From: UBA4421 sp002704225
Lineage (GTDB): Bacteria; Pseudomonadota; Gammaproteobacteria; Pseudomonadales; Azotimanducaceae
DNA: 64,000 nt
Direction: 5' to 3'
Assembly: GCA_902556425.1 (NCBI GenBank)
Contig: CACDWG010000001.1
Span: 1-64,000 of the forward strand
Shown here in pieces: positions 17,412 to 26,020 of the stretch. How positions within the stretch are numbered: the first letter of the stretch is position 1; every line of letters begins with the position of its first letter. The notes beneath the pieces are model-generated. The model was not told the origin of the DNA, searched no databases, and was given only the letters and a program-made list of their open reading frames with translations. Both the position numbers and the translations under genes were made by a program.

Positions 17412-17684
17412 ATGAACTGGATGGCTTGGACTCTGCCAACGGGCCTGTTTTTTTCAGCCATAGCCTGCGCCTTGGTTTTGTTAATTGTGCTGGAGCTGAA
17501 AAAGCCTACGGCCCTCGTAAAGGGTTGGTTGCCCATGGCGACGACTCGTGGTGACCGTTTCTTTGTCAGTCTTCTTGGGGCCGCCTTTATCCATTTACTT
17601 TGGTTGGGCCTGACCGGTTGGCCTGTGCTGTATGCCAGTGGTCTGGCGATGCTGTGGTTAGTTGTTGTGATGGCTAAGGGCTAA
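17412..17684 (+). CDS. DUF2160 small integral membrane protein of the glycerol importer
   Basis: 90 aa from ATG 17412; the in-frame TTG six bases earlier is less likely. Three hydrophobic segments (about residues 5-25, 48-66, 70-88) are separated by a positively charged loop containing the GWLPMATTRGDRFF motif. This matches the DUF2160 proteins that sit between permease and binding-protein genes of GlpSTPQV-type transporters (called glpU in rhizobia, from memory). Its role is unknown; it may be an accessory membrane subunit. It precedes the binding-protein gene by 30 nt in the same operon. Confidence 0.83.
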   Translation: MNWMAWTLPTGLFFSAIACALVLLIVLELKKPTALVKGWLPMATTRGDRFFVSLLGAAFIHLLWLGLTGWPVLYASGLAMLWLVVVMAKG

Positions 17685-17714
17685 AATGAACGAAAAGGAA
17701 AGAGGAGCGTGAGC

Positions 17715-19502
17715 ATGGGAGATAGTGCCCTGTTGAATAACATCGTGAGGGGAATCGCTGGTGTCTGCATTGTTGCGGGTCTCGTGGCCTGTGGGCAGAC
17801 AAGCGAAGAGGCCGCTGCGCCGAGAATCAGCGCGGATGCTTTTGCGGCCAATGCCGCACGTTGGGTAGATGATGAGTTTCAGCCTTCCACGCTTGAGCGA
17901 GATGAGCAATTGGCAGAAATGGCCTGGTTTCATGCTGCAGCCCAGCCGTTTCGGGGTATGACCATTAATGTGGTCTCTGAAACGCTGACAACCCACCAGT
18001 ACGAAAGCGAAACCCTTGCCCAAGCGTTTTACGACATCACCGGTATTCGCGTGAATCATGATCTGATTCAGGAAGGTGATGTGATTGAGAAGCTGCAAAC
18101 CCAGATGCAGTCTGGCGAGAATATCTTCGACGCCTACGTGAACGATTCCGATCTGATCGGCACCCACTCGCGCTACGGTTACGTGGTGGCATTGAGTGAC
18201 TTTATGGCCGGCGAGGGAGCGGATGTGACGTCGCCAACGCTGGATCTGGATGACTTTATTGGTCTGAGCTTCACCACTGGGCCGGATGGCAAGGTGTATC
18301 AGCTACCGGACCAGCAGTTCGCAAATCTGTATTGGTTCCGCCAGGACTGGTTTTCAGACCCGGCCCTGAAAGAGCAATTTTCCGCACGCTACGGATATCC
18401 GCTAGGGGTGCCAGTGAACTGGTCAGCCTATGAGGACATTGCTGAGTTTTTCTCTGTCCATGTCAAAGAGATTGATGGTCAGCGGGTCTACGGGCACATG
18501 GACTATGGCAAGAAAGACCCTTCCTTGGGTTGGCGTTTTACGGACGCATGGTTGTCCATGGCTGGCGCGGGCGACAAGGGTATTCCAAACGGATTACCTG
18601 TGGACGAGTGGGGTATTCGTGCCGAGCAGTGCCGCCCAGTGGGCAGTTCTGTTGCCCGCGGTGGTGCAACCAATGCGCCCGCTGCGGTCTATGCACTGCA
18701 AAAATACATCGACTGGTTGAAGGCCTACGCACCAGAACAAGCTCCGGGTATGACCTTCTCAGAGGCCGGCCCGGTGCCGGCTCAAGGCCAGATTGCTCAG
18801 CAGATTTTTTGGTACACCACATTTACGGCAGACATGATCAAGCCGGGCTTACCGGTGGTGAACGCTGACGGCACGCCGAAGTGGCGTATGGCACCGTCAC
18901 CCCACGGTCCGTATTGGGAAGAAGGTATGAAGCTTGGTTATCAGGACACCGGCGCGTGGACACTGCTGTCGAGTACACCCTTGGAACGGCGCAAAGCAGC
19001 GTGGCTGTATGCACAGTTCGTGACCGCAAAAACCGTATCACTGAAAAAGACCTTGGTTGGGTTAACACCGTTTCGCGATTCAGACATTCGCTCCCAGGCC
19101 ATGACAGATATGGCGCCCAATTTAGGCGGTTTGGTGGAATTTTATCGATCGCCAGCTCGCACGGCTTGGACACCCACGGGCACCAATGTGCCGGATTATC
19201 CTAAGCTGGCACAACTGTGGTGGGCGAACGTCGCCAACGCAGTCAGTGGTCAGGTGTCGGCACAGGTGGCCATGGACAGTCTGGCCCAACAGCAAGACCG
19301 CGTATTGGAACGGTTACAGAGGCATGGCACCTTGGGCGAGTGTGGGCCGCTGCTGAACGAAGCGCGTGATGCCGAGTATTGGTTCAGCCAGCCTGGTGCG
19401 CCTAAGCGTGCTTTGGACGACGAGAAACCGCAGGGCGAAACGGTCGATTACGACACCCTGCTCTCGTCATGGACCGCTCAAGACACGGAGACAGCCGAAT
19501 AA
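17715..19502 (+). CDS. glpV: glycerol ABC importer substrate-binding protein, GlpV type, lipoprotein
   Basis: 595 aa. ATG 17715 is preceded by AGAGGAG at a good distance; the GTG six bases upstream is too close to it. A signal peptide with lipobox LVACG suggests a lipid-anchored protein. The mature part is an unusually long solute-binding protein with blocks typical of rhizobial GlpV: GYQDTGAWTL, RRKAAWLYAQFVTAKTVSLKK, GLVEFYRSPARTAW, TGTNVPDYPKLAQLWW and a C-terminal PGAPK--L-DEKP-GETV--D segment. It delivers glycerol to the permeases. Last gene of the operon; glpK and glpD are not in the window. Confidence 0.9.
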   Translation: MGDSALLNNIVRGIAGVCIVAGLVACGQTSEEAAAPRISADAFAANAARWVDDEFQPSTLERDEQLAEMAWFHAAAQPFRGMTINVVSETLTTHQYESETLAQAFYDITGIRVNHDLIQEGDVIEKLQTQMQSGENIFDAYVNDSDLIGTHSRYGYVVALSDFMAGEGADVTSPTLDLDDFIGLSFTTGPDGKVYQLPDQQFANLYWFRQDWFSDPALKEQFSARYGYPLGVPVNWSAYEDIAEFFSVHVKEIDGQRVYGHMDYGKKDPSLGWRFTDAWLSMAGAGDKGIPNGLPVDEWGIRAEQCRPVGSSVARGGATNAPAAVYALQKYIDWLKAYAPEQAPGMTFSEAGPVPAQGQIAQQIFWYTTFTADMIKPGLPVVNADGTPKWRMAPSPHGPYWEEGMKLGYQDTGAWTLLSSTPLERRKAAWLYAQFVTAKTVSLKKTLVGLTPFRDSDIRSQAMTDMAPNLGGLVEFYRSPARTAWTPTGTNVPDYPKLAQLWWANVANAVSGQVSAQVAMDSLAQQQDRVLERLQRHGTLGECGPLLNEARDAEYWFSQPGAPKRALDDEKPQGETVDYDTLLSSWTAQDTETAE

Positions 19503-19527
19503 GCGGTATGTCGTCCGTGGGTCAGGC

Positions 19528-20166
19528 TTACTTGACGTCTTTGAAAAAATCGATATCCCGGTCTTCGCCCTCGGGGACCGGAACTTCCTGAATGCGCTCG
19601 GGCACGTCGTCGAATTCCAGACGCAGCGCACGCGTCATGGTCGCATGCATTTCATACGTACAGATCGTGTAGGTCAGCTCGATGATCTGAACCTCGGACA
19701 AATGAGTCTGCAGGGCGGCAAAGGTGCCATCACTGACGCGGCCACCCTGTAGCACCAAGTCATCCGTGTAGGCCAAAACGGCACGTTCCACATCGCTGAA
19801 CAAATCCGTAGAGGACCAGTGGGCAATGGCCTCAATTTGCTCCTCTGAAAACTTTGCTGCGCGCAACGCCTTGCAGTGCTGTGAAAATACAAACTGACTG
19901 CCTCGCGCGTAGCCTGCCCGGGCCTGACCCAGTTCTCGCAGTCGCGGAGAGATTTTACGTTTGCGGTCTCGATAGAACTCAAAACCCGCCACCATATGCA
20001 GTAAGCAGTCTGGCACATGGGCAAAGACTGTCCACCAGTTACCCGGCGTGCCGGTGGCAGTACCCGGGTGGGTTACCGGGTCTCGATCTTTGCCAAACAG
20101 TGCGTCGTAAAACGGCAGCACCGAAGGGTCGGCTTCTGATCGTGGTACTTGGGGTAGACGTGGCAT
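19528..20166 (-). CDS. carboxymuconolactone decarboxylase (AhpD-like) family protein
   Basis: 212 aa from ATG 20166, with AGGAGGAGAG just upstream; an in-frame ATG at 20187 is possible. The all-helical CMD fold is suggested by KISPRLRELGQARAGYARGSQFVFSQHC, then a helix beginning SEEQIEAIAHW and the YTDDLVLQGG and LTYTICTYEMHATM segments. The redox CxxC of AhpD peroxidase reductants is not present (only the Cys in SQHC remains), so a peroxidase role is unlikely. Such proteins are common beside aromatic or fatty-acid catabolism genes but mostly uncharacterised. Convergent with glpV, divergent from the hydroxylase. Confidence 0.87.
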   Translation of the reverse strand: MPRLPQVPRSEADPSVLPFYDALFGKDRDPVTHPGTATGTPGNWWTVFAHVPDCLLHMVAGFEFYRDRKRKISPRLRELGQARAGYARGSQFVFSQHCKALRAAKFSEEQIEAIAHWSSTDLFSDVERAVLAYTDDLVLQGGRVSDGTFAALQTHLSEVQIIELTYTICTYEMHATMTRALRLEFDDVPERIQEVPVPEGEDRDIDFFKDVK

Positions 20167-20281
20167 GTTCTCTCCTCCTGCATGCAAAGCCTGAGTATAA
20201 GCATCCCCGCGACGGATTGGGCAAAGGAAAAGTGAAGGTTTGGGTGCTGGTGCTGATGCCGCAAATCTCTACAATTGCCCG

Positions 20282-21514
20282 ATGAACTTCGTTGAAATTG
20301 CCATACCGTTTTTCATTCTAGCCATGGTCGTGGAACTGGCTTACGGCGCGTGGAAGAAGAACCAAACCTATCGTCTCAACGACGCCGTGGCCAGCCTGAT
20401 GATGGGCAGTTTGAGCCAGTTGGTCGGTGTGCTGCGACTGAGTTTTGCCGCGGTGGTCTTCGCCGGTGCGGTCGAGCTACTGGGCGTTGTCGCTTGGACC
20501 CCAGAACACTGGTGGCATTGGGTGGCAGCCTTTTTGGCCTATGACTTTTGCTACTACTGGAAGCATCGATTTGGTCACGAATGGCGAATTATGTGGGCGT
20601 CGCACAGTGCTCATCATCAAAGCGAAGAATACAACCTAAGCACCGCGCTGCGGCAAACCAGCACAGATTACATTGGCTTCGTCTTTTACCTGCCCATGTA
20701 TTTGGCCGGCACGCCGGCCTACGTGATGATCAGCGTCGGGACCCTGAACTTGGTCTACCAGTTTTGGGTGCATACCCAGCATGTGGATCGGCTGGGTGTG
20801 CTGGATTATCTGCTGGTCACGCCATCCAATCATCGCGTACACCACGCCAAAAACCCCAGGTACATCGATAAAAACTACGGCGGGTTTTTCATTATCTGGG
20901 ATCGTCTGTTCGGCACGTTTTGCGATGAGCGCAAGGACGAAAAACCGATATACGGCATCACTCACGGACTGCGCAGCTGGAATCCACTGTGGGCAAACGC
21001 CATAGTCTGGTGGCATACCCTGATACTGGCGGTGAAAGCACCGCGGTGGCGCGATAAATTTGCCGTATGGTTCAAAGGGCCGGGCTGGTTCCCGCAGGGC
21101 CTCGAGCCGAGGGATGAGGATTCCGTCGGCTGGGCCGATCAATACAATCCTTCAGTGCCTCAAAGCACCAAAACCTATGTCTTCTTGCAGTACGTCGTGC
21201 TGACAGCAGCCGGTTTCGCGCTTACCGCCGTGCAAGGCGATCTGGCGCGTCCCGGGGTGTTGGCAGTTTTTGGCCTGATCGCCGGATCCATGTACGTTGT
21301 TGGCCTCTGGCTTGAGCATCGGTCCTACCGGTTTGTCGTCGATTTAGGCCGGGCGCTGTTGTTGATCAGCGCCGGTCTGTGGATGCCCCTGCTGGCCGCT
21401 AACGGGGAAGGCGCGACCTGGGTGATGCAGTTCTTGGGTTTAGTTAACCTGGTGCTGCTGGCACTTCTGTATCGGCTGCAGCTCGGCGAGCGCAGCGTTG
21501 CTGCGCTGTCCTAG
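20282..21514 (+). CDS. sterol desaturase/fatty acid hydroxylase superfamily membrane protein
   Basis: 410 aa from ATG 20282; the upstream ribosome site is weak. The four histidine clusters of a membrane di-iron oxygenase are visible: HRFGHE (about residue 97), HSAHH (about 111), a mid-protein HTQHVDR, and NHRVHHAKNPRY, with several hydrophobic spans and three more spans in the C-terminal 110 residues. The layout resembles alkylglycerol monooxygenase-like bacterial proteins. It would hydroxylate a lipid or sterol-like substrate at the membrane. Exact substrate unknown. Confidence 0.9.
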   Translation: MNFVEIAIPFFILAMVVELAYGAWKKNQTYRLNDAVASLMMGSLSQLVGVLRLSFAAVVFAGAVELLGVVAWTPEHWWHWVAAFLAYDFCYYWKHRFGHEWRIMWASHSAHHQSEEYNLSTALRQTSTDYIGFVFYLPMYLAGTPAYVMISVGTLNLVYQFWVHTQHVDRLGVLDYLLVTPSNHRVHHAKNPRYIDKNYGGFFIIWDRLFGTFCDERKDEKPIYGITHGLRSWNPLWANAIVWWHTLILAVKAPRWRDKFAVWFKGPGWFPQGLEPRDEDSVGWADQYNPSVPQSTKTYVFLQYVVLTAAGFALTAVQGDLARPGVLAVFGLIAGSMYVVGLWLEHRSYRFVVDLGRALLLISAGLWMPLLAANGEGATWVMQFLGLVNLVLLALLYRLQLGERSVAALS

Positions 21515-21532
21515 CCCAGACCTGACTCGGAG

Positions 21533-22330
21533 TTAACCCAAATTCTTGAAGTTCGGTGGTCGCTTCTCGATGAAGGCGGCGATGGCTTCGTGGTGTTCCG
21601 GGCTTTTGTAGGCTTCCGCCAGTGCCGTCAGCTCACGCTTTTGAACTTCCCGGATGTCCGGTTCTGCCATGTTAGCCGTCACCAGTTCTTTGACCGCGCC
21701 TAAGGCCCCCGGAGGGTTCTCGCCAATCTGTTTGGCGAGTTCGGTTGCCCGGGCCAACAGGCCGTCGCTGTCCGCTACCAGTTCGTCCACCAGTCCAATG
21801 CGCTGGGCCTCAGCTGCGTCGATGGTTTCGCCGGTGAGCATCATACGGTTCGCCAATCCAAAACCTGCGCGCGCGACCAAGTAGTAGGAGCTGGCCAGTT
21901 CCGGCACCACGCCCATTTTCACAAAGCGCGCGCTGAACTTGGCATCCGGGCTGGCCATGATGAAGTCACAAGGCAGGATCTGTGTCAGGCCAACGCCAAC
22001 GGCGACCCCGTTAACCGCCGCGATGATCGGTTTTGCCCGTCTGACGAGGCCAACCCAATCCCGCGGTGCGCGGTTGTCGCCGCTATCGCCACTGTCCGCT
22101 TGATTTTTAAACAGGTCCTTGATGTCGGCACCGGCGCAAAAGCCTCGTCCCGCTCCGGTAAGAATAAAGACATCGACCGTCGGGTCGTCGTTACCGGCTT
22201 CGATGGCGTGCTGTAATTCTGCTCCCATCTGATAGGTCCAAGCATTTAGTCGGTCTGGACGGTTCATCGTGATGGTTAAGACCCCGTCATCCAGCGAGGT
22301 CAGAATGGTTTCGTAGGCTGATGCGTTCAT
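21533..22330 (-). CDS. enoyl-CoA hydratase/isomerase family protein
   Basis: 265 aa, the normal length for a crotonase. The oxyanion-hole segments are clear: TGAGRGFCAGADIKDLF (about residues 58-74) and AAVNGVAVGVG (about 104-114), and a glutamate is present at the second catalytic position in GVVPELASSYYL. The start has a good GGGGAGA site. It hydrates or isomerises enoyl-CoA in beta-oxidation; specificity unknown. It is convergent with the hydroxylase gene, 18 bp between the stops, and follows the DUF547 gene on the same strand with a 43-nt gap. Confidence 0.92.
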   Translation of the reverse strand: MNASAYETILTSLDDGVLTITMNRPDRLNAWTYQMGAELQHAIEAGNDDPTVDVFILTGAGRGFCAGADIKDLFKNQADSGDSGDNRAPRDWVGLVRRAKPIIAAVNGVAVGVGLTQILPCDFIMASPDAKFSARFVKMGVVPELASSYYLVARAGFGLANRMMLTGETIDAAEAQRIGLVDELVADSDGLLARATELAKQIGENPPGALGAVKELVTANMAEPDIREVQKRELTALAEAYKSPEHHEAIAAFIEKRPPNFKNLG

Positions 22331-22373
22331 TGTCTCTCCCCGGAGGCTTGCTCGTTCGTCAGTTTTCGTTTGT

Positions 22374-23285
22374 TTATCTCGGGTCTGCTGCGTTTAACGA
22401 CCAATCGTAAACGTAGTCGATGTTTGAGTTGGAGCCAATGGGGTAGACCAAAAGAGTTTCGGCCAGGTCCGGCCGCTGTTTAGCCAGATAGGCCAGTAAG
22501 GCGCTCTCGTTGTCAGCAAAGTCCTCTCGGTACCAGTCGAACAAGCTGGACAGTTGCAGAACGCCTTTGTCGCTCAAGGAAAGCGCCCGAGGATGCTGCA
22601 GAAAGGTTTGTTCGGCTCGAGCAAGCGCATCCTCGATATTGTCTGAGGTGTAGGCGGTGCGGCTGAGGTTTGGGCAGCCGATGCTGGCGCAATTCAGTAC
22701 AAAGTGAAGGCGGTGGTCTTGCCAGATCGGCCGCAGAATTCGGTGTTCGATGTCGTTCAGCGAAACCGGCTTACCTTCAATGGTGAGGTAGGTTTTGTCC
22801 CACGGCCCAAAGGACAACAGCGGCCCCATGGAGCGAATGCTGTCTTTCTTTGGATGGTCTAGCACCACTTGCACCGTCAGTGAGTTGTACAGGTTGACCC
22901 AGTAGGCCAGCTGTTGGCTTTGATTGAGTTGAGTGGGCTGAACGTTGCTCAACGTGGTCAGATACTGGTTTAGAAGGGTTTTCGAGGCATCGTCGAAGTC
23001 GCTGTAGGCCACTCGATTGATCCCGTCATCGCTTGCAACGACATGGTGTGATAACAACGTTTGCCAGGGGCGGTGATCGACGGATACGGTCGATTGAGGG
23101 TCGTGGGTAGCCCAGTGAGACCAAAGCTGGTCTGTGGGTGCCGCCCACGCGGGTGTCGCCCAGATCAGTGCGACCATGTGAAGTGCTAGCAAGGTGAATG
23201 AAACAGCGGTCCGCGCGAAAGACCTAAGCGTGTCAGACGGAAGTCTTCGTCTCAGGGTAGGGAGGATTGAACGGTTGAAGCTCAT
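22374..23285 (-). CDS. DUF547 domain-containing exported protein
   Basis: 303 aa. ATG 23285 is favoured because AAAGGA lies about 10 nt upstream; ATG 23297 directly abuts that site. A twin-Arg-containing, hydrophobic N-terminus looks like a signal peptide ending near ATPAWA. The DUF547 core is recognisable: QQLAYWVNLYNSLTVQVVLDHP, then LSLNDIEH-type segment, HFVLNCASIGCPNL and a C-terminal SSLFDWYREDF. The family has a peptidase-like fold with a conserved Cys and His but no established activity. Periplasmic location is inferred. Confidence 0.88.
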   Translation of the reverse strand: MSFNRSILPTLRRRLPSDTLRSFARTAVSFTLLALHMVALIWATPAWAAPTDQLWSHWATHDPQSTVSVDHRPWQTLLSHHVVASDDGINRVAYSDFDDASKTLLNQYLTTLSNVQPTQLNQSQQLAYWVNLYNSLTVQVVLDHPKKDSIRSMGPLLSFGPWDKTYLTIEGKPVSLNDIEHRILRPIWQDHRLHFVLNCASIGCPNLSRTAYTSDNIEDALARAEQTFLQHPRALSLSDKGVLQLSSLFDWYREDFADNESALLAYLAKQRPDLAETLLVYPIGSNSNIDYVYDWSLNAADPR

Positions 23286-23393
23286 GGAGTAGCGCATCCT
23301 TTTCAGGTGTTGATTGCGCGACCATTTTGCCGCGTTTTACGGGCAGTCGACACCGTCAAGCCAAATGGATTCGGCCCGACGGTATCTTGTTGG

Positions 23394-25586
23394 CTAGAAC
23401 TGATACCGCATTCCCAGCGTTACCGTCCGGCCAGGCTGGGGGGCCAGGTCCTTGATAAAGCTGGTGTGGTAACGCTGCTCGGTGTCACTTAGGTTGTCGC
23501 CGCGGAGAAATACCGCCAGCGTCTGGTCATTGGGCATGGTCGCCTGCCACTCCAAGTGGGCTCCGATATCGGTATAGCTCTTGGTGGGCAGCTCGTAGCT
23601 GGGTATTTCGTCCTGTTCGCCAACGCGCATGGCCTCTAGGGTCAGCGCTATGGTGCCCCAACGTTGGGTGACGCCAAGGCCGACTCTGTTGGGTGGTATC
23701 AGAGGGAGTTTTTTCTCCGTTGCTGTATCCAACGAGGCGCGAATCACATCAAAAAAACCGCGCAGCTCAAGACGGCCGTTGGCGACCTCGATACCGTTCC
23801 AGCGGATTTCACCATCCAATCCTCGGAATGTCGCATCGGCCTGTTCCCAAACAAAGACGGGAAGCTCATCGTCGATCATCCCATTGGGATTCTGATAGAT
23901 GAAATCCCTGAAAGACGCGTAGTAGGCATTGAGGGTTGCCTCGACGTTGTCGCGCTCCCAGCCAAGAATCAGATCGGTGCGGAAGACGGTCTCCTCATCT
24001 AGGGTAGCGGTGCCAATTTCAAAGCGCCCGGTGGCCAAGTGTGGACCATTGCTGAATAACTCTTCGCCCACCGGAGCGCGCTCAGCGTAGCCGAAGTTCG
24101 CTGTCAGGGTGAGTTCGTCGTTGATGGGGCAGATAGCACCAATAGAGCCCGCTAATGCGGTGAAATCTACCTTCTTGGCATCCTGAGGCGTGTGTTTTAC
24201 GTTCTCCAGTCGCAGCCCCATTTCTAAGGAAACGTTGCTTAAGTCTCGTTCGCTAAGCCAGAACACACCGATATTTTCCGAATCGACCGGCGGCACAAAG
24301 GCTTCTTCACCGGAAACTGAAAATTCGCGTTCTGCGAATTGCAGACCCCACACATGCTTTGCCTCTGCAAAGGCGTGAACAAACTCCAGCCTTGCCTCAA
24401 CAGCCTCATTTTTAAACAGCGTGGCGACCTCGCCATCTGGTTCGATCTCTGAGTGCTCGTAATCGTTGATCCCAAGCCGCAGGTTGACGCTTTCAATCGT
24501 GCTGCCAAAACGGCTCATTGCGCCATTGTTGGTTGAGAATAATGGTCCTGTGCGGCCCATTTCGATGTCGACGCGGGTTTGTTCCATGTCGAGAATTGGG
24601 GTTTCAAAATCTTCCTCGTCACCATGCTCCTCCTCGTGGTCTTGGTCTTCATATTCGTCTTCATGGTCTTCGTCATGTTCCTCTTCGTCATGATGACCGT
24701 GACCGCCGGGCAAACCGTAAACCGCATTGAGTTGGCTGACGGCGATACCCGAGAACCAATTTTCACCGGTGAAAGAAAAACCGATGGCTCCGCCGTCGGT
24801 AGAAAAGTGGCTGCCGGGTAAGAATCCCGGGCTGGCCTCTTCCTCATGCTCCCCACCTTCAGCTTCTTCAGCGGCGATCAAGGCGTCTGATTCTGTTTCG
24901 CCCGGAATGTCGTAATTGGTCGAGCGCCGGTCAAATCCGTCGATATGCCATGCGAACCCTTCACCTTCACCTTCACCGTCAAGGCGGGCGGCAACAGCGT
25001 GTTGATCGCCATTGTCGCTGCCCTGGGCGGTAATCTTGCCGGTAGAGGTTTTGCCTAACTGACCGTGCGGGATTCGGCCGATGTGCACATCGACCACGCC
25101 GCCAACCGCTCCGTTTCCGTAGAGTAAGGTTGCGGGTCCTTTCAGTACTTCGACGCTGTTCGCGATGAATGGCTCGACGGCGGTGGCGTGGTCGCCACTG
25201 GTCACAGAGACATCCATGGTGCTGAGTCGATCCTCCATCACTTGAACTCGGGCGCCTCCCAGTCCATGGATGATCGGGCGGCCGACTGCAGCGCCAAAGC
25301 TGGCGGAGTGAATGCCCGGTTGGTTGGCCAGCACATCGCCAAGATTGGGGGCCAGGTTACGGTTAAGGGTATCGCCAGTAACCGAGACGGTCCCTTGGGC
25401 CAAGCCCTCCGCAGACAGCGGGTGGGCTTGCACAATGACTTCTTCGATGGTGCTGTCGGACGTTGAGTCCACCGATACGGCATCGGCGGAAAGCGGCGGG
25501 GCAAACAAAACTGAACTCAGGGTGAGTGCAGCAGTCGCCGCGCTGAGGGCACTGCGATGGCAAGAAATACAGGTAGAAATGGGCAT
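23394..25586 (-). CDS. TonB-dependent receptor, ZnuD-like, with His/acid-rich loop
   Basis: 730 aa from ATG 25586 (GGAG 7 nt upstream). Signal peptide, TonB box (IEEVIVQAHPLS), plug with LGDVLANQPGIHSASFG, GGARVQVMEDRL and LLYGNGAVGGVVD, then a 22-strand-type barrel ending VTLGMRYQF. Residues about 292-326 (24609-24712) are almost entirely His, Asp and Glu, and another acidic/His stretch lies near residue 245. Such loops are typical of ZnuD-like zinc importers, so zinc (or another divalent metal) uptake is likely. A small His/Cys membrane protein gene precedes it by 61 nt. A Zur operator was looked for and not recognised. Confidence 0.9.
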   Translation of the reverse strand: MPISTCISCHRSALSAATAALTLSSVLFAPPLSADAVSVDSTSDSTIEEVIVQAHPLSAEGLAQGTVSVTGDTLNRNLAPNLGDVLANQPGIHSASFGAAVGRPIIHGLGGARVQVMEDRLSTMDVSVTSGDHATAVEPFIANSVEVLKGPATLLYGNGAVGGVVDVHIGRIPHGQLGKTSTGKITAQGSDNGDQHAVAARLDGEGEGEGFAWHIDGFDRRSTNYDIPGETESDALIAAEEAEGGEHEEEASPGFLPGSHFSTDGGAIGFSFTGENWFSGIAVSQLNAVYGLPGGHGHHDEEEHDEDHEDEYEDQDHEEEHGDEEDFETPILDMEQTRVDIEMGRTGPLFSTNNGAMSRFGSTIESVNLRLGINDYEHSEIEPDGEVATLFKNEAVEARLEFVHAFAEAKHVWGLQFAEREFSVSGEEAFVPPVDSENIGVFWLSERDLSNVSLEMGLRLENVKHTPQDAKKVDFTALAGSIGAICPINDELTLTANFGYAERAPVGEELFSNGPHLATGRFEIGTATLDEETVFRTDLILGWERDNVEATLNAYYASFRDFIYQNPNGMIDDELPVFVWEQADATFRGLDGEIRWNGIEVANGRLELRGFFDVIRASLDTATEKKLPLIPPNRVGLGVTQRWGTIALTLEAMRVGEQDEIPSYELPTKSYTDIGAHLEWQATMPNDQTLAVFLRGDNLSDTEQRYHTSFIKDLAPQPGRTVTLGMRYQF

Positions 25587-25647
25587 ATCAACTCCGTGTG
25601 CGAATAGGTTGGGTCTCTCAGGGCTGCTGGGAGACATTGGTCAATGT

Positions 25648-26004
25648 TCAGCTGAACGCGAGTTGGGGTGGGGGAGCCCGAGGGGTTGTTGTACGGTAAC
25701 GTGACGGGAAGAGGTTAGAGGCTGGCCAGTTCACTTCATTTGCAAAGCCGAAGGCCAAAAGGGTCGTTGAGGCACACACTGCCGCTAGGAGTTTTGCGTT
25801 GCCGAAATCACAGACGACACAGTCTTGTTCCATGGCGTCAGGAGAGGTGTGATTGTGATCCACGCCGGAACAGAAAACCAAGGCGGCACAGACGATCAGC
25901 GTCAGCGGCGTGAGGCACCAATGGCGCCCATAGCACGACGCTCCGCTGGACGAGGCTACCTCGCTCAATTGGCGAACACAGTTCTGTCTTGACGTAAGAC
26001 TCAT
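25648..26004 (-). CDS. small membrane protein with His and CxxC motifs, partner of the ZnuD-like receptor
   Basis: 118 aa from ATG 26004. A hydrophobic span (about residues 32-46) is followed by the possible metal-binding DHNHTSPD and a DCVVCDF CxxC motif, a second hydrophobic span, and a C-terminus containing TPRAPPP. The span, His/Cys motif and RAPP tail resemble DUF2946-type small proteins that often precede metal TonB receptor genes. Role unknown, possibly metal sensing or hand-over in the periplasm. It sits between the DUF885 gene and the receptor gene on the same strand. Confidence 0.68.
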   Translation of the reverse strand: MSLTSRQNCVRQLSEVASSSGASCYGRHWCLTPLTLIVCAALVFCSGVDHNHTSPDAMEQDCVVCDFGNAKLLAAVCASTTLLAFGFANEVNWPASNLFPSRYRTTTPRAPPPQLAFS

Positions 26005-26020
26005 GCTAAGCGGCACAGAA

